NCBI GenBank assembly: GCA_965227695.1
Contig: OZ245760.1
Span: 1,116,001 to 1,180,000 of the forward strand
Source: UBA1858 sp965227695
GTDB taxonomy: Bacteria; Pseudomonadota; Gammaproteobacteria; UBA4575
Reading direction: 5' to 3'
Length of the DNA: 64,000 nt
Numbering within the stretch: the first letter of the stretch is position 1; the number at the start of each line of letters is the position of its first letter. The position numbers and the translations under genes are program-made. Shown here one piece after another: positions 1 to 9,345 of this stretch. Under the pieces are notes generated by a model, which had not been told where the DNA came from, did not search any database, and saw only the letters and a list, made by a program, of their open reading frames with translations.

Positions 1-852
1 GGGTTCGTGGGAGAAAACATTCTGGGCTCCGGGTTTGATTATCAACTTTACGATGCACTGGGTGCGGGAGCATATATCTGCGGAGAAGAAACGGCCCTGC
101 TGGAATCACTGGAAGGTAAAAAAGGGCAGCCGAGATTTAAGCCGCCTTTTCCTGCGGCCTATGGGCTGTATGGTTGTCCCACCACAATTAACAACACCGA
201 GAGTCTGGCCTCCGTTCCATCAATCATTTTAAATGGTCCACAGTGGTTTGCGGAGCTGGGTCTTCCCAATAATGGAGGGGTTAAATGTTTTTCCGTGTCC
301 GGACATGTCGTGCGTCCCGGGAATTATGAAGTGTCGCTGGGCATGCCCTTCAGTGAGCTATTAAACCTGGCCGGTGGAGTATGGCAGGGGCGACAGCTCA
401 AGGCAGTAATACCCGGAGGATCTTCCGTTCCGGTCGTCCCCGGCGATGTGATGATGCAGACCAACATGGACTATGACGCGATCAATAATGCGGGATCGTT
501 CCTCGGTTCCGGTGCGGTTGTTATCATGGATGAAACGACCGATATGGTGCAGGTGTTAAGGCGTATATCACGTTTTTATTTTTCCGAATCCTGCGGTCAG
601 TGCACACCGTGCAGGGAAGGGACCGGCTGGCTGTATCGGATGTTAACCAGGATGGTGAATGGAGAAGGCAAGCTGAGCGACATCGACCTGCTTGATGACG
701 TGGCCGCGAAAATAAAGGGCCGAACAATCTGTGCGTTGGGCGATGCTGCGGCAATGCCCGTGCAGAGTTTTATCGAGCACTACCGCGAGGAATTTGTCCA
801 CTATGTCGAACATGGATGTAGTCTCGTGAATCAACAGCAAAGTGCGGCGTAG
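1..852 (+). CDS. nuoF: NADH-quinone oxidoreductase subunit F, 3' part
   Basis: NuoF is the FMN- and NADH-binding subunit of complex I and carries the N3 [4Fe-4S] cluster. The window opens inside the gene, in frame from base 1, so the N-terminal part is missing and no start is visible. The visible 283 codons include GAYICGEETALLESLEGK (NADH/FMN region) and the cluster ligands in ESCGQCTPCREGTGW near bases 586-630, as expected for the family. The stop overlaps the region just before nuoG, which starts 4 bases later, so translational coupling is likely. It is the first visible gene of a nuoFGHIJKLMN run. Confidence 0.97.
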   Translation, partial: GFVGENILGSGFDYQLYDALGAGAYICGEETALLESLEGKKGQPRFKPPFPAAYGLYGCPTTINNTESLASVPSIILNGPQWFAELGLPNNGGVKCFSVSGHVVRPGNYEVSLGMPFSELLNLAGGVWQGRQLKAVIPGGSSVPVVPGDVMMQTNMDYDAINNAGSFLGSGAVVIMDETTDMVQVLRRISRFYFSESCGQCTPCREGTGWLYRMLTRMVNGEGKLSDIDLLDDVAAKIKGRTICALGDAAAMPVQSFIEHYREEFVHYVEHGCSLVNQQQSAA

Positions 853-856
853 CACT

Positions 857-3253
857 ATGACTGATCAACAACAGCCTGCAGATCTGGTCACCGTCACAAT
901 TGATGGTGTTGAAATCAAGGCACCACGTGGCACGATGCTGATTCAGGTGGCTGATAATGCGGGCATTCATATTCCGAGATTCTGCTATCACAAACACTTG
1001 TCGGTGGCCGCCAATTGCCGCATGTGTATGGTAGAGGTTGAAAAAGCGCCCAAGCCACTGCCGGCGTGTGCAACCCCTGTCGCAGATGGCATGCAAGTAT
1101 ACACCCAATCAGATCTGGCACTGGATGCTCAAAAGGGCACGATGGAGTTTCTGTTAATCAACCATCCACTGGACTGCCCGGTATGTGATCAGGGCGGTGA
1201 ATGCGAACTGCAGGATGTGGCCATGGCTTATGGCAGTGATGTCAGCCGTTTCAATGAAAGAAAGCGTGTCGTTCAGGATAAGGATATTGGTCCACTTGTT
1301 TCAACGGATATGACACGATGCATACACTGTACGCGTTGTGTGCGATTTGGAGATGAAATCGCTGGGATCAGTGAACTGGGAGCGGTCGGCCGGGGTGAAT
1401 TCATGGAAATAGGGACCTATGTCGAAAAATCGCTATCCTCCGAACTGTCAGGCAATGTCATTGACCTGTGTCCGGTCGGGGCACTTAATGCAAAACCATC
1501 ACGCATGAAAGCGCGTGCATGGGAGATGGTGGAGTCTGCAACCATTAGCCCACATGACTCGTTTGGTTCCCACTTGTCTTTGCACACGCTAAGGAATGAA
1601 GTCATTCGGGTGGTTCCGCGCGAGCACCCTGAACTGAATGAAACATGGATTTCAGATCGAGATCGTTTCAGTTATGAAGGGATGTACAGTGACAACCGTT
1701 TGCTGCAGGTAATGCGCAAACACGACCAGGAGTGGCGCACATGTGACTGGTCTGATGCTATTGAGTCAGTGTCAGCACTGCTGAAACAATATCAGCCTGA
1801 GGATATTGGTTTTCTCGCCAGTGCCAATCATACCAATGAAGATCTTTTTCTATTGCAAAAACTGGCGCGTTCACTGGGTATCAGGAATATCGATCACCGG
1901 ATTCATCAGAGTGACTTCAGTCATGCGCAGGATGATCCGGTTTTCCCCTCGCTCGGGATGCACATCAATGATGTGGAAAACCAGGACGTCATTGTCATTA
2001 TCGGCGCCGACCTGAGAAACGAACAGCCGATGCTGGCACATAAAGTTCGCAAGGCAGCACGCCGGGGCTCAAAGGTGATTGTTATTAATCCTCAGTACAC
2101 CGAATGGCACATGCCACTAGCAGCGCATGAAACCGTCAAGCCACAGGACTGGCTTAACCGTTTGTTGCAGATTTTAAGCAATCTTCATCAACACTCTGAA
2201 ACGAACGTCCCGAATAGCCTGCAAGAGTATTTGTTGCCCGTTGATGAATCATTAAATGAATTCATTGACCTTTTGTGCAATGCGCAAAATAGTTGTGTAC
2301 TTACAGGACAGTTAATGGTCCAGCATGATCAATACACTTCCCTGCGTGCCATAGCCAGCTGGATTGCAACGCTGAGTGGTGCCCATTTTGGTCATGTTAG
2401 CCAGGCTTCCAATGCTGCCGGCGCGTCGCTACTGGGAATACTGCCTCACAGGCAGATAATGGGAATACCGGTTGAAGGTGAAGCAGGACTAAATTACCGG
2501 CAGATGGTGGAATCGCACAGGAAAGTGTACCTGCTGCTGGGGATCGAAGCAGAGTGGGACACTGCCTTGCCAGCTGCAACACTGCATGCATTGCGCGAAG
2601 CACAAGCAGTCATTGCCATTGGCTCTTTTGTCACCGACGCGATGCGTGAATATTGTCACTGGTTATTGCCTGTCAGCTGCTACGCCGAGGTCGAAGGAAC
2701 CAAGATCAACATGGAAGGACGCTGGCAATCATGTCGCAAAATCGTTGACGCGCAAGACGGTGTAAAAGATGCATGGAAAATATTTCGCATGATTGGTTCT
2801 GTGATGGGGCTCGAAGGTTTCGATTACATGTCAATTAGCGATGTCCAGTCCGATATTCAAAATCATATTGATGAATCATTTGAATTTGATAATCATATTG
2901 CTGCTGTCCCTGTTATCGATACCGCATCGTCAAGCGATGATGCGATCTATCGCACCAGTTTTACGCCGATTTATTCCATTGACCCATTAGTGAGAAATGC
3001 GACTTCCCTGCAAAAAGCACAGGGCTGCGAAGAAGCTGTGGCGTATATAAACAGCGTGGATATTGAAAAACATAACCTGGTGGCGGGTAAGTGGGTCAAG
3101 GTAACCCAGGGAGACTACAGTGCCATTCTGGAATGTGTCCTGGATAACAATATTTTGCCAGGTACCGTGTGTATCCCGAGAGGACTTCCAAGAAGTGAAA
3201 AACTGGAAGCGCCTAACGGGCCTGTTGAACTGAAGAACCTGTCCGTTTCGTAA
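857..3253 (+). CDS. nuoG: NADH-quinone oxidoreductase subunit G
   Basis: Large iron-sulfur subunit of complex I (798 aa) that passes electrons from NuoF towards NuoI. The N-terminus is a 2Fe-2S ferredoxin fold with Cys43, Cys54, Cys57 and Cys71, followed by the His/Cys motif HPLDCPVCDQGGECELQD and a 4Fe-4S motif MTRCIHCTRC plus the later DLCPVGAL. The rest resembles a molybdopterin oxidoreductase domain that lacks cofactor in this family. The start was placed at ATG 857 rather than the in-frame GTG at 842, which lies inside nuoF; the ATG gives the normal N-terminus. It is followed by nuoH after 2 bases. Confidence 0.97.
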   Translation: MTDQQQPADLVTVTIDGVEIKAPRGTMLIQVADNAGIHIPRFCYHKHLSVAANCRMCMVEVEKAPKPLPACATPVADGMQVYTQSDLALDAQKGTMEFLLINHPLDCPVCDQGGECELQDVAMAYGSDVSRFNERKRVVQDKDIGPLVSTDMTRCIHCTRCVRFGDEIAGISELGAVGRGEFMEIGTYVEKSLSSELSGNVIDLCPVGALNAKPSRMKARAWEMVESATISPHDSFGSHLSLHTLRNEVIRVVPREHPELNETWISDRDRFSYEGMYSDNRLLQVMRKHDQEWRTCDWSDAIESVSALLKQYQPEDIGFLASANHTNEDLFLLQKLARSLGIRNIDHRIHQSDFSHAQDDPVFPSLGMHINDVENQDVIVIIGADLRNEQPMLAHKVRKAARRGSKVIVINPQYTEWHMPLAAHETVKPQDWLNRLLQILSNLHQHSETNVPNSLQEYLLPVDESLNEFIDLLCNAQNSCVLTGQLMVQHDQYTSLRAIASWIATLSGAHFGHVSQASNAAGASLLGILPHRQIMGIPVEGEAGLNYRQMVESHRKVYLLLGIEAEWDTALPAATLHALREAQAVIAIGSFVTDAMREYCHWLLPVSCYAEVEGTKINMEGRWQSCRKIVDAQDGVKDAWKIFRMIGSVMGLEGFDYMSISDVQSDIQNHIDESFEFDNHIAAVPVIDTASSSDDAIYRTSFTPIYSIDPLVRNATSLQKAQGCEEAVAYINSVDIEKHNLVAGKWVKVTQGDYSAILECVLDNNILPGTVCIPRGLPRSEKLEAPNGPVELKNLSVS

Positions 3254-3255
3254 TC

Positions 3256-4314
3256 ATGATGTCATATTGGAACGCCATTCCGGAACTTTACCGAGAATTA
3301 TTGATTATTTCGGTACTGATCGTAAATTTTTTGCTGGTGTTAATGGGAGCGGTTGCCTATGTCACTTTTGCAGAGAGAAAGATAATCGGTTACATGCAAA
3401 TGCGCATTGGCCCCAATCGTGTTGGGCCAAAAGGTTGGCTGCAGCCCATCGCGGATGCTCTGAAGCTTATGTTCAAGGAGATGATACTGCCGACCAATTC
3501 CAGCCGGTTTTTATTTCGTATCGCACCCGTGCTTTCGATTGTGCCGGCACTCGCTGCGTGGGCGGTGATTCCTTTCGCTGACGGAGTTTATTTTTCAGAT
3601 ATCAACGCAGGACTTTTATATGTGTTGGCATTGACATCAATGGGTGTCTACGGAGTCATTGTTGCTGGGTGGGCCTCTAATTCCAAATACGCATTACTCG
3701 GAGCATTGCGTTCCGCCGCCCAGATTGTTTCCTATGAGATTGCGATGGGCTTTGCGCTGGTAGGCGTGTTGATGGCCAGCGGCAGTCTCAATTTAAGCGA
3801 TATCGTCGAACAGCAAAGTGGCGGGGTGCTGCATTGGTACTGGTTACCCTTGTTTCCATTGTTTATGGTATACCTCATTTCAGGGGTTGCCGAGACTAAT
3901 CGTGCACCGTTTGATGTTGCCGAAGGTGAATCTGAAATTGTTGCCGGTTTTCATGTGGAATATTCCGGTATGGGTTTTGCGGTATTCTTTTTGGCAGAGT
4001 ATGCGAACATCATACTGATTTCTGCACTCACCGCGTTGTTGTTCCTGGGAGGGTGGTTGAGCCCATTTGAAACTATTGGCGTACTGACCGGCCTGCCCAT
4101 CGTTGGATTTTTGTTTGATTCCGGAGTGCACTGGTTTTTGTTCAAGACCAGTTTTTTTATTTTCTGTTTTCTCTGGTTTCGTGCCACATTCCCGCGTTAC
4201 CGCTATGACCAGATTATGCGTTTGGGCTGGAAAGTATTAATACCGGTGACACTGGTATGGATCTTTGTAGAAGGTATCGCAATCGCGTTTGAGGTGGGAC
4301 CATGGTTCGACTAA
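3256..4314 (+). CDS. nuoH: NADH-quinone oxidoreductase subunit H
   Basis: Membrane subunit of complex I (352 aa) at the quinone-binding interface. The sequence is highly hydrophobic with about eight membrane segments. It carries family motifs AERKIIGYMQMRIGPNRVGP near residue 40 and TNRAPFDVAEGESEIVAGF near residue 215, the latter forming part of the quinone channel. The length is normal. Two ATG codons stand side by side at the start (3256 and 3259). The end overlaps a short frame (4302-4451) described separately. Confidence 0.97.
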   Translation: MMSYWNAIPELYRELLIISVLIVNFLLVLMGAVAYVTFAERKIIGYMQMRIGPNRVGPKGWLQPIADALKLMFKEMILPTNSSRFLFRIAPVLSIVPALAAWAVIPFADGVYFSDINAGLLYVLALTSMGVYGVIVAGWASNSKYALLGALRSAAQIVSYEIAMGFALVGVLMASGSLNLSDIVEQQSGGVLHWYWLPLFPLFMVYLISGVAETNRAPFDVAEGESEIVAGFHVEYSGMGFAVFFLAEYANIILISALTALLFLGGWLSPFETIGVLTGLPIVGFLFDSGVHWFLFKTSFFIFCFLWFRATFPRYRYDQIMRLGWKVLIPVTLVWIFVEGIAIAFEVGPWFD

Positions 4315-4451
4315 AACGAAACAAGCGTCAATTACCGCGCTGGTGGCAAATTGAATTTCCACCGAGTGCGATTAGCACTCTGGATGAGTTCCGGGTCAAA
4401 TCCCAGCTCAGGTGTGGTTTCCTCTTGGCTATAAAGGAGGTAAGTGTATGA
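4302..4451 (+). CDS. possible small protein bridging nuoH and nuoI
   Basis: A 49-codon frame starts with ATG at 4302 inside the nuoH tail, 3 bases after GAGGTGGG, and ends with TGA at 4449-4451, overlapping the nuoI start as ATGA. The product would be basic (MVRLKRNKRQLPRWWQ at its N-terminus), soluble, and without a motif I recognise. The 133 bp between nuoH and nuoI is unusually long for this operon, and the frame fills it exactly, with overlaps typical of coupled translation at both ends. That arrangement is the only support. It could be chance or a remnant. Confidence 0.35.
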   Translation: MVRLKRNKRQLPRWWQIEFPPSAISTLDEFRVKSQLRCGFLLAIKEVSV

Positions 4452-4927
4452 GACATTTTCTGAAAAGTTTCTCACTATGGGAGCTGTTAAAAGGGCTTAA
4501 TCTTACGCGCAAAAAACTGGTCACCAATAAAGTCACGGTGTTATATCCCGAAGAAAAAACACCCCAGTCACCACGATTCAGAGGTCTGCATGCATTGCGC
4601 AGATACCCCAGCGGAGAAGAACGTTGTATAGGGTGCAAACTATGCGAAGCAGTTTGTCCCGCCTTGGCTATCACCATAGATAGTGAACAGAGAGAAGATG
4701 GTACTCGTCGTACAACACGCTATGATATTGATTTGTTTAAATGCATCTATTGCGGGTTTTGTGAAGAGGCGTGTCCTGTCGATGCCATTGTAGAAACAAG
4801 AAATTTCGAATATCACTTTGAAAATCGTGGCGATCAAATCATGACAAAACAGGATTTACTTGCAATCGGCGAAAAATATGAACAACAAATTGCACAAGAT
4901 CGACAGACAGATGCGCCATACCGATAA
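4448..4927 (+). CDS. nuoI: NADH-quinone oxidoreductase subunit I
   Basis: Subunit carrying the N6a and N6b [4Fe-4S] clusters that link NuoG to the quinone site (159 aa, normal length). The two ferredoxin motifs are visible: Cys60, Cys63, Cys66, Cys70 and Cys99, Cys102, Cys105, Cys109. ATG 4448 was chosen because AAAGGAGG stands 7 bases upstream and it yields the usual N-terminus; an in-frame GTG at 4412 would add a non-homologous extension. The A of this ATG precedes the TGA of the short upstream frame. Confidence 0.97.
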   Translation: MRHFLKSFSLWELLKGLNLTRKKLVTNKVTVLYPEEKTPQSPRFRGLHALRRYPSGEERCIGCKLCEAVCPALAITIDSEQREDGTRRTTRYDIDLFKCIYCGFCEEACPVDAIVETRNFEYHFENRGDQIMTKQDLLAIGEKYEQQIAQDRQTDAPYR

Positions 4928-4952
4928 CAATCAATAACAATATCGTTAAACC

Positions 4953-5555
4953 ATGACTTTTCAGCTAATCATTTTTTACTTTTTTGCGTTCATAATGGTG
5001 ATTGCCGCTGTACGTATGATTACCGCAAAAAATCCTGTGCATTCTGCTTTGAGTCTGGTGCTGGTGTTTTTTACTTCATCTGCTATCTGGTTGCTACTGG
5101 AGGCGGAATTTTTAGCGATCACACTGGTGCTGGTGTATGTGGGCGCCGTGATGGTGCTTTTTTTGTTCGTGGTGATGATGCTGAATATCAATCTCGGTCA
5201 AATGAGAGAGGGCTTTGTAAAATTTATGCCCGTGGCGCTGCTGGTGTCACTGGTCATGATTGTTGAGCTGGTACTGGTTGTACTGGCAAAAGAATTTTCT
5301 ATCGAGCGTGCTGCGGGTTTCCAGCACGAGCAGGGCAATACGCATGCGCTCGGCGAAATATTATACACTGACTATTTGCTACCATTTGAAACGGCGGCAG
5401 TGATATTGCTGGTGGCCATTGTTGCAGCGATTGTCCTGACACTTCGCCACCGCATGCAGAGCCTTACACAAAATCCTGCCGATCAGGTCAAAGTGAAAGC
5501 CAGGGATCGTATACGCATAGTGTCTTTGGCAAGCGAAAACGATAACAAACAATGA
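4953..5555 (+). CDS. nuoJ: NADH-quinone oxidoreductase subunit J
   Basis: Hydrophobic membrane subunit of complex I (200 aa) with about five transmembrane segments, including VLVYVGAVMVLFLFVVMML near residue 67. NuoJ lies between the quinone module and the antiporter-like subunits. The C-terminal tail after residue 170 is hydrophilic and basic. Position between nuoI and nuoK, 25 bases and 10 bases away respectively, supports the call. Confidence 0.95.
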   Translation: MTFQLIIFYFFAFIMVIAAVRMITAKNPVHSALSLVLVFFTSSAIWLLLEAEFLAITLVLVYVGAVMVLFLFVVMMLNINLGQMREGFVKFMPVALLVSLVMIVELVLVVLAKEFSIERAAGFQHEQGNTHALGEILYTDYLLPFETAAVILLVAIVAAIVLTLRHRMQSLTQNPADQVKVKARDRIRIVSLASENDNKQ

Positions 5556-5565
5556 GCATGGGCAA

Positions 5566-5871
5566 ATGATTACAATCACACACTTTTTGGTGCTCGGCGC
5601 TATTTTGTTTTCTCTTGCGATCGCGGGCATTTTCATGAATCGCAAAAATCTTATCGTGTTGCTCATGTCCATTGAACTCATGTTGCTGGCAGTCAATATC
5701 AACTTTATTGCTTTTTCTTATTATCTGAATGATCTTGCAGGCCAGGTGTTTGTTTTCTTTATACTGACTGTTGCTGCCGCCGAGGCAGCAATCGGGTTGG
5801 CAATACTGGTCGTGGTGTTCAGAAATCGCGGCACAATCAATGTGCAGGATCTCAATGAGATGAAAGGGTAA
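5566..5871 (+). CDS. nuoK: NADH-quinone oxidoreductase subunit K
   Basis: Small antiporter-like membrane subunit of complex I (101 aa) with three predicted membrane helices. The family glutamates are present in MSIELMLLAVNINF (helix 2) and AAAEAAIGLAILVVVFRN (helix 3), residues known to be needed for proton pumping in this family. Separated by 10 bases from nuoJ and 2 bases from nuoL. Confidence 0.96.
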   Translation: MITITHFLVLGAILFSLAIAGIFMNRKNLIVLLMSIELMLLAVNINFIAFSYYLNDLAGQVFVFFILTVAAAEAAIGLAILVVVFRNRGTINVQDLNEMKG

Positions 5872-5873
5872 CC

Positions 5874-7832
5874 ATGTCACTGTATCAACTATGTCTGGTT
5901 GTTGTTCTGGCGCCGCTGGTGGGCTCGTTGCTTGTGGGGTTGGGAGGTAAATGGATATCCAACGCACATGCGCACCTGATTACAATCAGCGGTGTCACTG
6001 CATCACTGCTGGCCTCGTTGCTGGTGTTTCATGATTTATATGCAGGAGATTATGCGGCGCAAAATTTTTATCTTTATGAATGGGCGAAGATAGGTGAGTT
6101 AACACTCGGTATTGGTTTTTTGATTGATACCCTGAGTGTCCTCATGATGCTGGTAGTGACTTCCGTGTCTTTAATGGTGCATATCTATACTATTGGTTAT
6201 ATGCAGGGTGACCCCGGATATAAAAGATTCTTCAGTTATATATCGCTGTTTACTTTTGCGATGTTAATGCTGGTGATGTCGAATAATTTTTTACAGCTGT
6301 TTTTTGGCTGGGAAGCAGTAGGGTTGGTTTCCTACCTGTTGATTGGCTTTTGGTATACGCGACCGACCGCGATCGTGGCAAACATGAAGGCCTTTCTGGT
6401 TAATCGTGTCGGGGATTTTGGTTTTTTGCTCGGTATTGCGGCCGTGGTTATCAGCACCGCAAGTCTTGATTACGCTGAAGTATTCGCAGCAGCCAATGGC
6501 CTGGTGGGTGAAAGCCTGTCGATCACCTCCACTTGGCAGGTGTCCTTGATCACGTTTATATGTATTGCATTGTTTGTAGGTGCGATGGGTAAATCGGCGC
6601 AGGTGCCGCTACATGTGTGGTTGCCTGATTCCATGGAAGGTCCGACCCCTATCTCGGCTTTAATTCATGCCGCAACAATGGTGACCGCAGGAATTTTCAT
6701 GGTGGCACGTATGTCACCATTGTTTGAGTTAAGTGAAACAGCTTTGATGTTGATTATGTTTATCGGTGCAACGACCGCCTTCTTTATGGGTCTTGTCGCC
6801 ATGGTGCAGGATGACATTAAGAAAGTGGTGGCTTATTCGACACTGTCACAGCTGGGTTACATGACGGTAGCCCTGGGAGTTTCTGCATATTCCCTTGCCA
6901 TATTCCATTTATATACCCATGCCTTTTTTAAAGCTTTACTGTTCCTTGCCGCAGGTTCTGTGATTATTGCGATGCACCATGAGCAGGACATCCGCAAAAT
7001 GGGAGGATTATGGAAGCGTATGCCAATTACTTATATAACATCACTGATTGGTACGCTAGCATTAATTGGTTTCCCGGGCTTGTCGGGGTTCTTTTCCAAG
7101 GAATCGATTATTGAAGCTGTACACTTATCTGACTTGCCCGGTGCACACTATGTCTACTGGCTGGTACTTGCGGGTGTCTTTGTTACCGCCTTTTACTCTA
7201 TTCGCCTGTTGCTGCTGGTATTTCACGGTAAGCCGCGCATGTCTGACGAAGATTATGCCCATGTCAAAGAATCTCCGGCAGTGGTTACAATGCCTTTGAT
7301 TTTTCTCGCCTTTATGAGTGTAATTTCCGGCTACATCATTGGGCATGTTGTATATGGAGACTTTTTTGCTGCTTCCATTTATGTCAGTGAACAGCACACG
7401 GTGATGTCGTCGATGAGTGCGAAGTTTGAGGGCGCCCTGGCAATGATTATGCATGGATTTGTCGTAATTCCGTTTTATCTTCTTTTGGGTGGCGTATTGC
7501 TGGCGTGGCTATGTTATTCACTTGTGCCGGGATTGCCGCGCATACTATCACCACTTACGGCATTGCCCAGTAAAGTCCTGATTCATAAATATGGCTTTGA
7601 CTGGCTTTATCTGAAAGGGTTTGCCCGTCTTGGTGTCGGCGCAGGTCAGTTAATCTCAACGCTTGGTGACCGTCTGCTGATTGACGGTCTGATTGTTAAT
7701 GGCTCTGCCAGCCTGGTCAGAGGGATATCCGGGCAAATGCGTAAAATGCAGACAGGGTACCTATACTCTTATGCTTTTGTAATGATTATTGGCCTGCTGG
7801 GGCTGCTCACATACTTTTACTTTCAGAAATAA
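5874..7832 (+). CDS. nuoL: NADH-quinone oxidoreductase subunit L
   Basis: Largest antiporter-like subunit of complex I (652 aa), distal in the membrane arm. It contains the characteristic FFGWEAVGLVSYLLIGFWY with the pumping glutamate, LPDSMEGPTPISALIHAATM, and HAFFKALLFLAAGSVI. About 14-16 membrane segments are followed by the long lateral helix region at the C-terminus. Length is normal. Starts 2 bases after nuoK. Confidence 0.97.
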   Translation: MSLYQLCLVVVLAPLVGSLLVGLGGKWISNAHAHLITISGVTASLLASLLVFHDLYAGDYAAQNFYLYEWAKIGELTLGIGFLIDTLSVLMMLVVTSVSLMVHIYTIGYMQGDPGYKRFFSYISLFTFAMLMLVMSNNFLQLFFGWEAVGLVSYLLIGFWYTRPTAIVANMKAFLVNRVGDFGFLLGIAAVVISTASLDYAEVFAAANGLVGESLSITSTWQVSLITFICIALFVGAMGKSAQVPLHVWLPDSMEGPTPISALIHAATMVTAGIFMVARMSPLFELSETALMLIMFIGATTAFFMGLVAMVQDDIKKVVAYSTLSQLGYMTVALGVSAYSLAIFHLYTHAFFKALLFLAAGSVIIAMHHEQDIRKMGGLWKRMPITYITSLIGTLALIGFPGLSGFFSKESIIEAVHLSDLPGAHYVYWLVLAGVFVTAFYSIRLLLLVFHGKPRMSDEDYAHVKESPAVVTMPLIFLAFMSVISGYIIGHVVYGDFFAASIYVSEQHTVMSSMSAKFEGALAMIMHGFVVIPFYLLLGGVLLAWLCYSLVPGLPRILSPLTALPSKVLIHKYGFDWLYLKGFARLGVGAGQLISTLGDRLLIDGLIVNGSASLVRGISGQMRKMQTGYLYSYAFVMIIGLLGLLTYFYFQK

Positions 7833-7841
7833 ATATTGCCC

Positions 7842-9344
7842 ATGAATATGCCCATACTCAGCTTATTGATCTGGATGCCAATCGTTGCGGGTGTGCTGAT
7901 CATGATTATGGGACGTGATAACCCCGAAGGCATAAAATGGTTTGCCGTGATTATTTCGGTGATAGAAATCTTTCTTGGTTTGGTATTATTGGCTCGTGCT
8001 GACAACCAGCCGCACATGCAGCTTGTTGAAAAGCATGCCTGGATTCCGGCATTCGATATTAATTATGCTCTGGGTGTTGATGCCATTTCTGTTGCCTTGA
8101 TTGTGCTGACCGTTTTTATGACGTTTCTGGTGGTTATTGCCAGCTGGAAAAATGTAAAACAGCAAATTCATTATTACCTGGCAGCATTTTTGGTGCTCGA
8201 GGGTCTGATGGTGGGAGTTTTCTGCGCACTTGATGCCATCCTGTTCTATGTGTTTTTTGAAGCCATGCTGATCCCGATGTTCCTGATTATCGGGATATGG
8301 GGTGGTCCAAGACGTGTTTATGCGACGGTTAAGTTCTTTCTCTATACTTTTCTGGGTTCAGTGTTCATGCTCGTGGCGCTGTTATATTTATATGCTCAAA
8401 CCGGCACCTTCGAGATTGCGCAGCTCCAGCAGGCGCCACTCGGACTAAATACCCAAATCTGGCTGTTTTTGGCGTTTCTGATTGCATTTGCCGTTAAAGT
8501 GCCGATGTGGCCTGTACATACCTGGTTACCTGATGCGCACGTCGAAGCACCAACCGGTGGCTCGGTCATCCTGGCCGCAATCATGCTGAAGATAGGTGGT
8601 TACGGATTTTTGCGTTTTAATCTGCCTGTCACACCCGATGCGAGCCGTGAGCTGGATTGGTTATTGATAACCATGTCTCTGATTGCCATTGTCTACATTG
8701 GTTTTGTGGCACTGGCGCAGAAAGACATGAAGAAGTTGATCGCCTACTCGTCTATTGCCCATATGGGGTTTGTGACACTGGGTTTCTTTGTCATTTACCA
8801 GATTGGTACCGGCAACCATGATATTCAGATGCTGGCACTGCAAGGCGGCATGATTCAGATGATTTCACATGGTTTTATTTCGGGGGCACTATTTCTCTGT
8901 GTGGGTGTGCTCTATGACAGGATGCATTCACGCAACATTGATGATTACCAGGGGGTCGTGAACAGTATGCCGGTGTTTGCTGCTTTTATGGTGCTGTTTG
9001 CCATGGCTAATTCCGGCTTGCCCGGAACATCGGGTTTTGTCGGAGAATTTATGGTGATTATTGCCAGTTTCGATGCCAGTGTTTGGTATGCCGCGCTTGC
9101 TGCGATTACCTTAATTGTTGGCGCAGCCTATTCGCTGTGGCTGGTGAAACGTGTGATTTACGGAGAAGTGGTCAGTGCATCCGTCGCGCAGCTTCAGGAT
9201 GTTACACCACGTGAGTTTGCCTTGCTGATGAGTCTGGCCATTCTTGTGATCCTGGTAGGAATATGGCCTGCATGGATGGTGGAGTATTTACAGCCGTCTC
9301 TGGAGAATGTTTTGCGGCTTGCATTGGCAAGCAAGGTGCCCTGA
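7842..9344 (+). CDS. nuoM: NADH-quinone oxidoreductase subunit M
   Basis: Antiporter-like proton-pumping subunit (500 aa) with about 14 membrane helices. Family motifs include YVFFEAMLIPMFLIIGIWGG, HTWLPDAHVEAPTGGSVILA and the Lys in KDMKKLIAYSSIAHMG. The ATG at 7842 is preferred over the TTG two codons upstream. It begins 9 bases after nuoL and its stop lies one base before the nuoN start. Confidence 0.97.
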   Translation: MNMPILSLLIWMPIVAGVLIMIMGRDNPEGIKWFAVIISVIEIFLGLVLLARADNQPHMQLVEKHAWIPAFDINYALGVDAISVALIVLTVFMTFLVVIASWKNVKQQIHYYLAAFLVLEGLMVGVFCALDAILFYVFFEAMLIPMFLIIGIWGGPRRVYATVKFFLYTFLGSVFMLVALLYLYAQTGTFEIAQLQQAPLGLNTQIWLFLAFLIAFAVKVPMWPVHTWLPDAHVEAPTGGSVILAAIMLKIGGYGFLRFNLPVTPDASRELDWLLITMSLIAIVYIGFVALAQKDMKKLIAYSSIAHMGFVTLGFFVIYQIGTGNHDIQMLALQGGMIQMISHGFISGALFLCVGVLYDRMHSRNIDDYQGVVNSMPVFAAFMVLFAMANSGLPGTSGFVGEFMVIIASFDASVWYAALAAITLIVGAAYSLWLVKRVIYGEVVSASVAQLQDVTPREFALLMSLAILVILVGIWPAWMVEYLQPSLENVLRLALASKVP

Positions 9345-9345
9345 T

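Noticed and set aside
5488..5967. 159-aa minus-strand frame across nuoJ-nuoK-nuoL
   Set aside because: Crosses three well-supported nuo genes in antisense; His/Gln-rich composition is that of a shadow frame.
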